Origin: Daldinia sp. FL1419
Taxonomy: Eukaryota; Ascomycota; Sordariomycetes; Xylariales; Hypoxylaceae
Length of the DNA: 64,000 bases
Direction: 5' to 3'
Assembly (NCBI GenBank): GCA_025201765.1
Contig: MU623423.1
Coordinates: 103,884-167,883 of the forward strand
In this document: positions 12,110-22,737 of the stretch, piece by piece
Layout of the letters: each line of letters opens with the position of its first letter
Numbering within the stretch: the stretch's first letter is position 1
Position numbers and translations under genes: made by a program
Notes under the pieces: model-generated
What the model was told of the DNA's origin: nothing
Database searches by the model: none
Seen by the model: only the letters and a program-made list of their open reading frames with translations

Positions 12110-13308
12110 CCAGAATTAGACATATCAGTAACTTGCGATACTATCCAATCCCTTTGTCCTTTACTTGAAGAGCATGTAATGTAGTTCGACTGCTTGTTTG
12201 GCAGTACGTGAGCCGTTGAGCCAACTACATCGTTCATACAACACCTAATCCAAGGATAGAGGTTTAATAGGTAGTAGCCTTAATATATCAAAGCTACTTA
12301 CTTTTCAAAGGCGTTACCTAGACCCCCCCCCCCCCCTTTTCCCGGTTCTATATTGTCTTATAAGATAAATGCATTTAACGGTATTCGTTCACCGATCGCG
12401 AAGAAGGTCTTGGAAGTCCAGAAGTCCAGGACATGGATGCTTCGAGATATTGTTACCTTGAGGGAGTATGATCAGCGTATGTACGAGCGATGGGTGATAA
12501 TGGTTTCATCATTTGAAAATAAACCATATAATTCGCCCTGCGGATATCGAATGGGGGTTGGCATACCACGGGAATCCTTCTGCAGTAAACCGGCACAGCT
12601 TTTTCATCTTGTTGGCTGCCGAGTAAGCACTTAAGAACTACCACCGTACCACCACATATAACATCCTTGCTTCATCATCTCTATCACACATAACCACGTT
12701 CCACCGCATACACCTAAAAATCAGGCGCTTCTCTTTCGCCAGCCGTCTCTGTCGATCATCCGGTCTGACCTGAAAAAAGGGCGAAGACGCGTAGGCTCTT
12801 ACATGATGGGCGGTTGGCGCATATGGTATGAGTGACTAACACGAGTTCATTCCGTAAGCACACGCACACGCACTCGAATCGGGCAGATTACTCCAGGCAT
12901 CACGATAGGTAGTCCACCTTTCGGGATTTAGACGTCCGTCGGAAGGACCCCCGTTCGCCCCGCAACTTTAGGGCAGAGGATAATGATGTGCGTAAAGGAC
13001 CGTGTAAGAATGATGGCGGGCTAGTCACAATATGATCCTTCCCGTTATTAGTTCTGTAGGTAGTTTCCGCTATACTGTGTAGATACATATAATGGCCTCG
13101 TACGGTAAGACACCGTAGCCGTCGTCGAATATGAGCATAAGGGTTATCTAAAGTTGAATTGATCGAAACTAATGGGTTTTCTAATCTCCTCCCAAACGCT
13201 CTAGCAACATATACTGTCAATCCAAGTGGGCCTAGAAGCTTCCAAGTCTACATACACCTCAAGCATCTTAACGAACGATCCACGTCGTGGGGAGCCCCCT
13301 CAGAAAGT
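12110..13308. other. Convergent intergenic region
   Basis: This 1.2-kb gap lies between the 3' ends of P450 B and the PTH11-like gene. A cytosine homopolymer of about 15 bases lies near 12323-12337. Short open frames (for example 12353-12634) show no family resemblance and were not called. Confidence 0.4.
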
Positions 13309-14825
13309 TCACACTTGGGAGGCTCGTGGACCATGAGTTTCCCACGGGTGAATCTGTGCCATATAATTTCCCTCGCGCGCATCCAGATCAAACAACTCGG
13401 TGCTCCCACCGGTCTTATTCCAAGCGTCCCGGCTATCAGGAGGTCGTTGGTCATGCGACTTAGTCCTGTTTGAACTCTCGTCCCCATCGCGAGACGCTTT
13501 CCAGCGAATGTACCCGGAGCCGGAGGATTTTGTGTTGACAAGTTTGCTGCTGGACTTGAGCGAAGGCACCTTCACAGTTCTCAATAGGCCAGGTATCATG
13601 GGTAACGACCCGCATAACACCACGAAAGCTGGCTCGAGGACGGTGAAAATGATGGTGAGAGTTGTATTATCTAGTAGAATAAACGAATTTAGCATGGTGT
13701 CTTCTCTTGGATCATTTGGGCTATTATTGAAAGGATGACTTACACGTAGAGTCGTAAGGCGAGGTGTGAACCGGAGAATGATCGAGGAGCACCAGGCGCG
13801 CAAGCGTAATAGCCATAGCGCTTTTCAATATGTTAGCAGTTGAGCCCTTACTATCGCTATTTCGCTGTCGCGTTATAAAAAAAAGAAAAAAAAGAAAAAA
13901 AAAAACCCGAGGGTAATGTGAAAATGAGGCCGTACAGAGTACCAAGAAGGAATATCAGACTGATATTGAGCTTTTCCGTAGACGAACGCTGCAGACTCCA
14001 AATAGCAGGTTGTGGGAGCACCAACACGATGATGTCGGTAAATAGATTCACAGCGGCAAAAGTGACACTTGACGCATGTGGCGGAAGACACTGTTCGGGG
14101 ACACCCCAGATGCTACTCAGGGGCTGGCAGACGAGGAAGACGCCCAGTGTGCAACTTAAGAACCAAAGGATCGTCAGAGTCCCGACGGAATACACGCCCC
14201 ATCTCATGTATTTTCGGCGGAGCGTGAAGATGCGAGCGTAAAGTGCCAATACGGACAATTTGGCAAAGACCATGGTGAAGTTGTAGCCAACCGAAATACC
14301 AAGTTCGACCTTTAATACAAGTTAATTTCATGAAAAGCCTTTTGATCGAACTGGATCATCGACCCGTACCTTTCCAAGTTTAACGAGGTTATCGTGTTCC
14401 AAAACCCATAATAGATGCCTTCCAGTACCCCAAGCGGCCGCTGACCCCCATTAATGGCAATCCAAAGCCACAGGAGAATGATACCTAGGTGGGTAGGTAG
14501 GTAGGTAGGTGATTATACTTACATAGACATGTCGAGATATTCAACTCGATCAACGGCAACTAGAATACTGTAAGTATAGGTGGCGAGCAAAAAAAAAAAA
14601 AAAAAAAAAAAAAAAGACAATAATAATACGTACAATGGAGGCAATTGCAAGATAGTCGTCCCAACCAAGGGGAACACCACTGACTTTTCGCGCGAACAAG
14701 CGGATGAAAAATACCAATACAGCCAGGCCGACGAAAGCACTGCAGACGCCAATGATAACCACACTCTGATTATCATTGATATGCGCCTCCTGGTAGTCGA
14801 TTTCCTGCTGTGGAATGCTGCCCAT
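13309..14825 (-). CDS. PTH11-like integral membrane protein (fungal rhodopsin-like domain)
   Basis: Six exons (14825-14634, 14559-14523, 14440-14370, 14309-13936, 13820-13744, 13670-13309) give about 370 residues. All introns have GT-AG borders, and several have strong branch sites such as GCTAAC. About seven hydrophobic helices are expected. Family marks include GWDDYLAIA after the first helix, WGTGRH in the outer loop, KLSVLALYARIF, the helix before SLPMIP and a hydrophilic tail. No CFEM cysteine domain precedes the helices. Family members are receptor-like proteins of unknown ligand, named after Magnaporthe Pth11, and often lie in accessory regions. Exon 2 is only 37 nt, and intron 1 contains an adenine run of about 26 (on the + strand). 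It is convergent with P450 B and divergent from P450 C. Confidence 0.78.
14589..14614. repeat. Poly(A) homopolymer inside an intron
   Basis: An uninterrupted adenine tract of about 26 bases lies in the first intron of the PTH11-like gene, read as a thymine run on the coding strand. It could serve as an extreme polypyrimidine tract. Its exact length may be affected by sequencing error. Confidence 0.8.
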
Positions 14826-15782
14826 CCTGACAGGTACGTTGCGATATTTTCAATCCAAGCAGCAAGTTCTCTAGGACTTGGGGAAAAGAAGAGACGGAGA
14901 ACACTTTACGATGTCATGAAAATTGTAGACATAATCAGTCAGTCAGTCTTACGGGTTGGACAAGCTCCAGCTCATAGCCGTTAACAACTACCTGAGAAAC
15001 TCTACAAAAATACGGCCGATCAGCCCCCAAAAGTCCAGTGCCACCATAATACTACGGCTGAGAAGGCTTCGCATGTGCAACCACACTCGCACACACCACT
15101 CACACGCTTCCCTCAGCGTCGAAGGATTCCTGGGAAACATTGTGGTCGAAGGATTCCAGCCATCTCGGATCGACGAAGAAGCAGAAAGCAAGGGCGTTGT
15201 TTGTCCCAGGCAATCAAGCCTGCAGCGGCATCTTAACCAGAGCCTACCTACACCCACGATGATATATGCACGTTGGAATAAACCACCACCTAAGACGCGC
15301 CGCGCCGTTCGGCAATTCGATTCTCGAGCATAGGATCACATGCATGACACGCCACAATGGCAATTTGGAGAACGTTTGCACGGTTGGCTCTTACAACGGC
15401 CCCCAGCCCAGCGGGATAACCAACTTTTCGGCTCGCACAAGGAGCCTGAGAGGAGAAGGCTGCATGAAAAAATATAATTAATTTCCCCGTCTTATATGCA
15501 TCCTGGAAGTTGGGAGTCATTGCAGCGTCGCATTTTACTTCCTTTCCATGTATCTACGGAACTATCTCGATATTCAATATAACCAGGGGACATGCAATTG
15601 ATAGGTTTGATCGAGAAACGGGGATACTCGACCGATAGTATTGAATAATCGAAATGTACGTAGGGTACACTCCCTAGTACTACCCGAAGAAGAATAAGAA
15701 GCCATTCGTTAGGTACCTAATCTCGAGTATCTCGCATATTGAGAGTAATTATCGTAGTTGGGCGTCTCAGGAAAAAGACGAT
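14826..15782. promoter_or_regulatory. Divergent promoter of the PTH11-like gene and P450 C
   Basis: This is about 960 bp without supportable coding sequence. A 13-bp direct repeat (GTCGAAGGATTCC) occurs at 15118-15130 and 15145-15157. It shares the AGGATTC core with the repeat at 9553-9579 and with the inverted copy at 4994-5002. Open frames here look like chance. Confidence 0.45.
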
Positions 15783-17469
15783 ATGCCGATACTAATTGAG
15801 CAAGTCCTAAACGCCCTCACATGGGATCGTTTATTATTTATACTGCGGGCCATACTTGCTAGTTATCTCGCCACCGCCACCATCAACATCCTTTACCGCG
15901 AGTGGACCAAAGTCAGCGCACCGAGGATCGGGAAGAACCCCTGGGTCTCCGGCCTCTGGCGCGCCCGTGCCGAGTTCTCCAAGCACGGCAAGGAGTTGAC
16001 CAGGGATGGCTACGTCCGGTACAAAAACTCTATGTACTGGGTGCAGACGGGGGACATGGAACGCCTGGTCTTGCCCGTTCGGTTTCTGGATGAGCTGCGC
16101 AAGCTCCCGAACTCGATCCTCGATAGTAGGACAGCTGTAGTCGAGAGGAATCTGGGCTGGTATAATCGCGTCGATATCATTCTGAAGAGCACAGCTCATG
16201 TCGACGTATGCCGTACCCAGCTTGTTCAACACCTTCCTCAAGTAATCGATGATCAAGTGAAAGATCTTGATCGAATTTTCCAACTCGAACTCCGAGCTTG
16301 CTTTAGGAATAAAGGTTTGTTTTACATTCATTTGCTATCCGTGGCGACGACCTAGACTATGAGAGTTTATTGACGTGCCTAACCGCTTAGAATTTCATTT
16401 CTTCAATGCTGCGGAAGCATTCTTAAATATCGTCAACAGAAGCATGGCCAGGCTTCTAGTTGGCGAAGCACTGCATCGCGATGAGCAGTGGTTACGAGTA
16501 AGTCTAGATACGACGACGAATACTGGAAGGCTATGTAGAGAATTGCAGGGGTATCCGGGACTACTTCGACCCCTAATCTACCCCTTTTTAGACGCACGCA
16601 AGATTCTAAATCATAACTTCGATCTCGCGCAGAGACTACTCGCTCAAGTTGTTAGAGAAAGGCAGCGTGGCGACCAAAACATAGATATATTGCAATGGCT
16701 TATCGACAGCTATGGAGGGCTTGATGGTAAAGAACTAGATATCCCTTTCTTAACTAACCAGACTCTGTTCGTGGCTATTGCAGCAACACGATCTACCGCT
16801 AGTTCAATAGTAAACACTATTTTTGACATTATATCACACCCAGAGTACCAGGACGATCTCCGCGGTGAAATAAAGGATGCGCTGGATACACACGGTGGAT
16901 GGTGTCTCGGTGCTCTCCAAGATATGAAGAAGCTCGATAGTTTCATGAAAGAGTCCCAAAGGCTCAACCACCATATCCTGCGTAAGCCCTCCCCAAAACT
17001 ACTACTAAATCATTCCTGGCTCTAATCCGTTCTAGTCTCATTCAACCGTAAAGTGCGCGACCAAGTCACTCTCTCAAACGGCGTCGCAATCCCTCCAGGA
17101 ACATTTATCTCAACCCCGGCGTATTGGGCAGCTAGAGATCTCGATGGCCTAGCTTCAGATGGAGAAGTGTTCGACCCATGGCGATGGCTGCATCTACGGG
17201 AGGAAGCAGAACGACGAGGAAAAAGTACCGTGCCGTATCTCTCCAGCACCCCGAGTTCTCACGACTTGCACTGGGGGTACGGGCGGAATGCTTGTCCTGG
17301 GCGATTTATGGCCTCGGCGGAAGTCAAGCTACTGCTGGCGTGGGTGCTTTGGCATTTTGATGTATGTTTTCCAGAAGGGCGGACTTTGAGACCGGAGAGT
17401 CTGTTTATAGATGAGAGGGTTATTCCAGACCCAAGGCAGGAGATTGGGTTTCGGGTACGATCGTATTGA
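15783..17469 (+). CDS. Cytochrome P450 C (CYP68-like, paralogue of P450 A)
   Basis: Three exons (15783-16314, 16391-16981, 17036-17469) give 518 residues. An N-terminal hydrophobic helix (LLFILRAILASYLATATI) is followed by the ExxR motif ESQR and the heme loop YGRNACPGRF with Cys461. The I-helix is AATRST where P450 A has AAVHTT, so the His next to the conserved Thr is changed. Both genes share DSFMxESQRLN, an intron directly after it in the same phase beginning GTAAGCCC, and the FPEG.T.RP C-terminus, which points to gene duplication. P450 C lacks the first two introns of P450 A. It probably performs a further oxidation of the same diterpene. Its 3' end is 149 bp from the convergent acyltransferase. 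Confidence 0.87.
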
Positions 17470-17618
17470 GGATGATGATGTTTTTAGAGGAAGACTTAGG
17501 CTATATATTATACATAACATATCTATACTCCTGTATTCCTTTAAGAGATGCCTAGGTCATGGTGCTTTCCATCATGTAGTAACTAACATCAACCTAAGGA
17601 CATTCACATCCCTTCCCT

Positions 17619-19070
17619 TCACGCCGACAGCAACTCATAATACTGCCTAAATTCCTCATCCCCCATAAGTCTCCCCAACTGCCTCTTTTCTAAATCAATA
17701 AGCACCTCCACCTCCCCTTCATTCCTCTTCGGCAACAACACGCAGATCCCAGGGCGATGCCCCGCCGGAAACCGTACGAAATCCGGCCTTCCCGTGGAAC
17801 TAAACAGCGGGCCCCAATCATCCCGGCAAAGCGCCATGTTCCGCCAAGACGTCAAGACAAGATCCTGCTCCATGGTGCTAGAGAATAGCGGTCGACGATT
17901 GCCGTGGTCGGGAATGATTCGAGATAGCTTAACAGCGTCGCGTATAACTTTCACGTCTCGAACTTTGTTGACCGACGAGCGGATCATGGGCGCGGTGCTT
18001 CGGCCGTCTTCCTGCCCCGCTAGGACGTCCAGGGGGATCTCAGTGACGCTGTTTAAGAAGACGTTGCCGGGAAAGTCGTCGGGCGCTCCTAGGACTTTGC
18101 GCAGGTCTACTGGTACGCGGAGACGGGAGGTCTTTTCGGCTGCGGGTTGAAGATCGTCGTGTCTTGCCCGCATAATGCATCTCCAAAGTAGAGCTGCCTC
18201 TGCATCGAACGAGGAAATCTGGGGTTCTGAGTTGTCTGCGTTTAGATCTTGACTTGACTCCCTTAAACGAGTAATCGATGCTCTTGATGCTGTGAAGATG
18301 GCCGTCACCCTGTTCCGGGGTGTCGGTCTGACTAGTGGACCCGTGGCCCCTTTTTGGAGCCCGAGTAACTGCCATAACTTGCCATCTTGCTTGATTATCT
18401 CTTTCTCTTCGTGGGCGAGGGGCGTTGCGTCGCCTTGTAGTACATCTGGGGGACGTATAGCGGTGTCAGAATTCCCGCCAGGCTCCTTAGATATGTACGG
18501 CGTAGGTTGACCCCCCATTATATCGAGACCTTCGTGGTCGTCCTGTTGGCGCTTACAATTCCGCGCCCAGGCTGAAATAATGCTTGCCTGAGGCGGCCCA
18601 TCCATAATCCCATGGTTTATACATATCGAAAGTAGGCAGCCACCGTCGATAAAATTCGCTTGGGCGACGATAGGAGAAGACTTTAATACGTCCGGACCAA
18701 CGGTTGGTTCCAAGGCAGCAGGTAGCAAATGAGAGATAGGTGCCCCCTTTCTGCACAGACCCTCATACGAGACATGAAACCCTTCTGGCTTTTCCGTGAA
18801 ATCATTAATACTGATCGGTACGGGTGTCTTATTCAAATCATTGTAAACGAGCTGTAGTCGCCCGTCTTTGATGCCCAAGGTCCCTGCTAGGTAAGGCCTC
18901 TGCTCGATCGTTTTCGCAAGACCTGTCTTGAGCACGTGGGATATAGTCTTCTTCTTCGCTTGATCACAGGGGAAGCACAATATCCAGCTCTGGATCACAG
19001 GAGGCCAGATACTATCAAGAGAGCTAGCGACGTATCGTTTGCAGCTATTCATGTTTTCCGCCCCCAACAT
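17619..19070 (-). CDS. BAHD-type / trichothecene acetyltransferase-like acyltransferase
   Basis: A single exon gives 483 residues from ATG 19070. The transferase family (PF02458 type) catalytic motif HxxxD reads HGIMD at residues 153-157, preceded by a Ser/Ile-rich strand. The usual C-terminal DFGWG structural motif is replaced by DDWGP, followed by the expected GRPDFVRFP strand. Such cytosolic enzymes transfer acyl groups from CoA to hydroxyls, so it probably acylates an alcohol set by the P450s. It is convergent with P450 C and divergent from the aldo-keto reductase. The reading frame is free of introns, unlike most neighbours. The acyl donor is unknown. Confidence 0.85.
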   Translation of the reverse strand: MLGAENMNSCKRYVASSLDSIWPPVIQSWILCFPCDQAKKKTISHVLKTGLAKTIEQRPYLAGTLGIKDGRLQLVYNDLNKTPVPISINDFTEKPEGFHVSYEGLCRKGAPISHLLPAALEPTVGPDVLKSSPIVAQANFIDGGCLLSICINHGIMDGPPQASIISAWARNCKRQQDDHEGLDIMGGQPTPYISKEPGGNSDTAIRPPDVLQGDATPLAHEEKEIIKQDGKLWQLLGLQKGATGPLVRPTPRNRVTAIFTASRASITRLRESSQDLNADNSEPQISSFDAEAALLWRCIMRARHDDLQPAAEKTSRLRVPVDLRKVLGAPDDFPGNVFLNSVTEIPLDVLAGQEDGRSTAPMIRSSVNKVRDVKVIRDAVKLSRIIPDHGNRRPLFSSTMEQDLVLTSWRNMALCRDDWGPLFSSTGRPDFVRFPAGHRPGICVLLPKRNEGEVEVLIDLEKRQLGRLMGDEEFRQYYELLSA

Positions 19071-19532
19071 CGATCGATGTGACAAAACAAGATTCTACCA
19101 GTCCCAAGTGCGGAAAAAGTGATATCAGCTTTGAAAACCATGGTAACCTACGTCTACTTCGTAGTATCTATATTACTCTAATTCGCCGAATAGCTGACTA
19201 TTATCCTACCAATGATCACCCAGGGGCGCAATCCATCCTGTCGCCTGTGACTGAAGCTGCATATAAGCACATCTATGCAATTTCTGCGATCTGCAGTGTT
19301 ACACGATATATCTCATTATTGCATCGATGATGAATACTTTACACAGTATATTTTGGTTCAATTCACACCTCCTCTCATCTACTTGGGTACATATGGCTAC
19401 CTACCTAGGTCTGTATAAGATCAAAGGTTTGTCCCTTCCAAGTGGCGAAAACACAGTGCTCATCACTTAAGTATTGTCGTCAATCATTCTGCCACCAAAC
19501 TCATCTCTAAACCGGCTTATAATAATAAAAAA
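19071..19532. promoter_or_regulatory. Divergent promoter of the acyltransferase and aldo-keto reductase
   Basis: A 462-bp spacer lies between two divergent starts. It contains a CTACCTAGGT motif near 19400. No AGGATTC copy was seen here, unlike the other divergent promoters of the cluster. Confidence 0.4.
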
Positions 19533-20662
19533 ATGGCGCCACAACTCATCTTCGGTACAGCATCATTTGGGATGCCCATGACGGAATTCCAGGATGCCGA
19601 ATCAGTCAAGGGCTTACTTCGAAAGCTTGAAGAACTTGGCATTTCCCGGCTGGATTCGGGGGCCCGATATCCCCCGCCCAAACCGGGACGGTCGGAAGAG
19701 CTGATCGGCGAAGCAAAGGAAGTCAGCAGCAAATTCCTCGTCGACACTAAAATCTTCACGGATACCGCAACGGACGGAAGCGGTGACCTAACCGTCGCGG
19801 CCATTAAGAAGTCTACCGAAGGGAGTCTAAAGCGTCTACAGGCTGATGGCGTATGTTCTCAGTGAAATCATCATCAGTTTAAGCAATCATTCTAAGAGCT
19901 TTTAGGTCAATGTGCTTCACATCCACAGAGCTGACCCTGCGACTCCGCTGGAAGAGCAAGTTCAGGGCTTCAACGACCAGATTGCCCAGGGTCATTGCAA
20001 GAAGGTAAGATTAAGTCCTGCGGATTCGAACTAAAAGCTAACCGCGAGATCAAAACGCAGTGGGGCGTGTCTAATGTGTCACCGCAAGACTTGGAAAAGA
20101 TGGTACAGATCTGCGAGGAAAAAGGCTTGCAAAAGCCGAGCTGCTACCAGGGAGTGTATAACCTGGTAACGCGTGGCATGGAGACCAAACTGCTGCCGCT
20201 TCTACGCGCTCATGGTATCGCGTTTAATGGCTTTCAGTACGCACGTCATAGCCCGACTCCTCCATTGTAAGCGACTAACATAGTACTAGGCCCCTAGCCG
20301 CAGGCTTCTTGACAGGGAAGCTAGTCAATAACGAGCAGGCCGGAACCCGATTCGGCGAAGACCACCCGCTCGGAGCCATTTCGCGGCGGATGTTCGGAGG
20401 AGAGGACCTCCTAAGCGCGATGAAGAAATTCGACACCGAAGTCAAGGCACAGGGATTCACGCCGGCAGAAGTAGCAATCCGTTGGCTCGTACATCACTCT
20501 GGTCTAGGAGAGGAGGACGGGATTGTCCTAGGCGCCAGTAAAGCCACCCAGATCGTCGAAACAGTCGGCCTTATCCGTAAGGGGCCGCTACCGGAAGCGA
20601 TACTCCCGTTAGTAGATGAGCTCTGGGGTGGTGTGAAAGGTACTCGAGGCGAGATAATCTAG
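19533..20662 (+). CDS. Aldo-keto reductase (AKR7 / aflatoxin-aldehyde-reductase-like)
   Basis: Four exons (19533-19850, 19906-20004, 20061-20236, 20290-20662) give 321 residues. All introns are 53-56 nt, the last two with good CTAAC branch sites. The catalytic tetrad can be placed: Asp in RLDSGARY, Tyr in the same segment (GARYPPP), Lys in VDTKI and His in VLHIH. WGVSNV and NPLAGG-like FQPLAAGFLTGK follow, and a C-terminal LGASKATQ loop binds NADPH. The family reduces aldehydes and ketones in the cytosol with NADPH. In this context a carbonyl intermediate of the diterpenoid pathway is a reasonable but unproven substrate. Confidence 0.85.
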
Positions 20663-21204
20663 CCTAGAGAAAAGACTGTTCAGAAAACAGCCGTTATAAT
20701 ATCATCACGTATAGTAAAAAGACTATCGTATCGACTACTTTATGCCTATGAAAAATTAGATAAATGATCAGATCGAGATGCAACGTATAAGTCGTGTTTC
20801 GCTCTCGCTCGGAGGGGAACGGATTCGTACCTGAGACTTCGTAAACCCCGATATCGACGTAGCACTCAACTTATATATATATTGTCTTGCTAAATAAAAA
20901 CACAAGCTCGACGTCGCACTGTGCCGTGCGGTTACACGAGCTCCATGTACTTCATAAGCCGTGAAGCAGGCTGGATCCTTCAATGTACCTAACATCTGCA
21001 ACTAGGACTACCCCTTACATGCGAATGATATGTCAACTCGAGTTATTAAACAGGTACCTAGCACATTAGAGTGTCCTGGCTCGTATTTACTCAAAGAAGC
21101 CGAAATATAAGCTTTGCAAGGTATGATTCGGCAGGTAAGGGATCCAACAGCCTTCTCTTGAACGAAACACCACTAAGCAGAGCAGCCATCATTCTAATTC
21201 CAGC
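20663..21204. other. Intergenic region before the esterase
   Basis: This 540-bp spacer lies between two co-directional genes. It is A+T-rich just after the reductase stop and has a CAGGTACCTAG motif near 21052. It should contain the esterase promoter. No gene is seen. Confidence 0.4.
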
Positions 21205-22158
21205 ATGGCCCAACGCCACGGCATATTCCAATATCTCCGCCTCAAACTCATCGTCGTGCTACTGCGCATCTTCGTCGCCTCTGATTCGAAGAAAAACCAG
21301 CAGCGCGACAGAGACTTATCTCCACCAGAGATCGTCAAAGAAGATGTCAAGATCCCATCCCGCGAGCCCGGGCGATACATCGCTGCGCATCTCTATCTCC
21401 CAGCCGAATACTCCAGCTCTTCGCTGTCGCCAAAGCCCCTGCCGATACTCGTCAACTGGCATAGCAGCGGTTTTATTTTTCCGTTACTAGGGAACGACGT
21501 ATTATTCTGCGCACGCTTAGCCCGTGACGCAGGGGTCGCCGTTCTCGACGCAGATTACCGCAAGGGTCCTGAGAACACCTTTCCCCTTGCACTCCACGAC
21601 GCCGAGGACGTTCTCCGGTGGGTAGCGACGCAGAACCACCGCTTTGACCAGAAGCGCGTCGCTGTGTCGGGTTTCAGCGCGGGGGGGAATATTGCCGTCG
21701 TGGCTGCTACTGCGTTAAGAAGGCGGCTAGAAGAGATCAACATACAAATCGTCTTATCTTTCTACCCTCTCGTCGATATGGCCAAAGCCCCGGAGGAGAA
21801 AAAGGTTCCGCATCCGATTAACCCCCACCCCATATGGGCGCTGCACCTATTCAACGATAGTTACGCGCCAGACGTAAGCTCGAGGGCAGACCCAGCTATT
21901 TCTCCTAGCTTAGCCAACCCGGAGGACTTCCCACCTACTGTTGCGTTCATTACTGCGGAAGGGGACACTTTAAGACCAGAAGTAGATGATCTCGTAGAGA
22001 GACTAAAGTCCGGTACTCTGAAAAAGATCGTCAATGAGGTTCTCGAAGGCGTGCCTCACGCTTTCGATAAAGGTTGCGAAGAAGGGACTATAGCGTGGAC
22101 TCGGCGGGATCAGGCTTATGTGCTAGCTGCGAAGCTTTTGAGGGAGTCGTTCGCATGA
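21205..22158 (+). CDS. Alpha/beta hydrolase, hormone-sensitive-lipase-type esterase
   Basis: A single exon gives 317 residues. The oxyanion-hole motif HGG is present as HSSGF (residues 86-90). The nucleophile elbow is GFSAGG with Ser158, and the likely acid and base are Asp254 (AEGDTLRPE) and His285 (GVPHAFDKG). LDADYRKGPENTFP is the usual HSL family block. A hydrophobic stretch at residues 9-24 could anchor the protein. It may remove or trim an acyl group installed by the acyltransferase two genes upstream, or hydrolyse a lactone; both are inferences. It could equally be a general carboxylesterase outside the cluster. Confidence 0.85.
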   Translation: MAQRHGIFQYLRLKLIVVLLRIFVASDSKKNQQRDRDLSPPEIVKEDVKIPSREPGRYIAAHLYLPAEYSSSSLSPKPLPILVNWHSSGFIFPLLGNDVLFCARLARDAGVAVLDADYRKGPENTFPLALHDAEDVLRWVATQNHRFDQKRVAVSGFSAGGNIAVVAATALRRRLEEINIQIVLSFYPLVDMAKAPEEKKVPHPINPHPIWALHLFNDSYAPDVSSRADPAISPSLANPEDFPPTVAFITAEGDTLRPEVDDLVERLKSGTLKKIVNEVLEGVPHAFDKGCEEGTIAWTRRDQAYVLAAKLLRESFA

Positions 22159-22737
22159 GCAACGCGACCTCATGGTCGACGATCGCATAGGTATAGCAGG
22201 CGGGATAAAACATGTATTAATACGGCCGCTATAAATTTAAGCACAATAATGATGGCAGTAGACGACGTAGCCGCGGGTTTCCAATCGCATCAAAATTAAA
22301 ATAAAATAAAAAGGGGAAGGGGGTAGTAGAGCCGACACTATACTTGAACGACGACGACCATAACAAATCAGGCACAGAAACATGTGAGCCTAGTGCCTAG
22401 GTCAGACTCTGCTAAACATTTATTACATGTTGATGAAATTACTCCCTACCCCTCCTAAGGCGTAACAACTGAAGACATGGAAACGGAGTTTGTGCCTCAA
22501 ACGAGCGTTTTCAAGCATAGTCCACAGCCCGTAATCATTAAGGCCGGCCTTAGGAGGTTATAATTAAGTAAACTAGGTACCTATGCTGTTATATTTATCG
22601 GAGTAGTTTAGGTAGGTATATATATAAAATGAGGGTTACATATGTGATTAATACATCCGCGCTTCCTTTAATAACAGCAAAAAGGCATACGCTCAACATA
22701 CCACCTCCCAATAAACACAGATAGGAGGATCGGTTTT
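22159..22737. other. Convergent intergenic region
   Basis: This 579-bp gap lies between the 3' ends of the esterase and the hexose transporter. It is A+T-rich with a TAGGTACCTA motif near 22575. No gene is seen. Confidence 0.4.

Noticed and set aside
12353..12634. 93-residue open frame after P450 B
   Set aside because: No family resemblance, no splice partners, and it lies in a convergent intergenic region.
14580..14984. Open frame starting with a long lysine run
   Set aside because: The lysines come from the poly(A) tract in an intron of the PTH11-like gene, and the rest is antisense to its first exon.
20790..20860. Possible tRNA-like sequence with a GGATTCGTACC stretch
   Set aside because: No acceptor stem or D and anticodon arms could be paired around it. 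No tRNA was recognised in the window.
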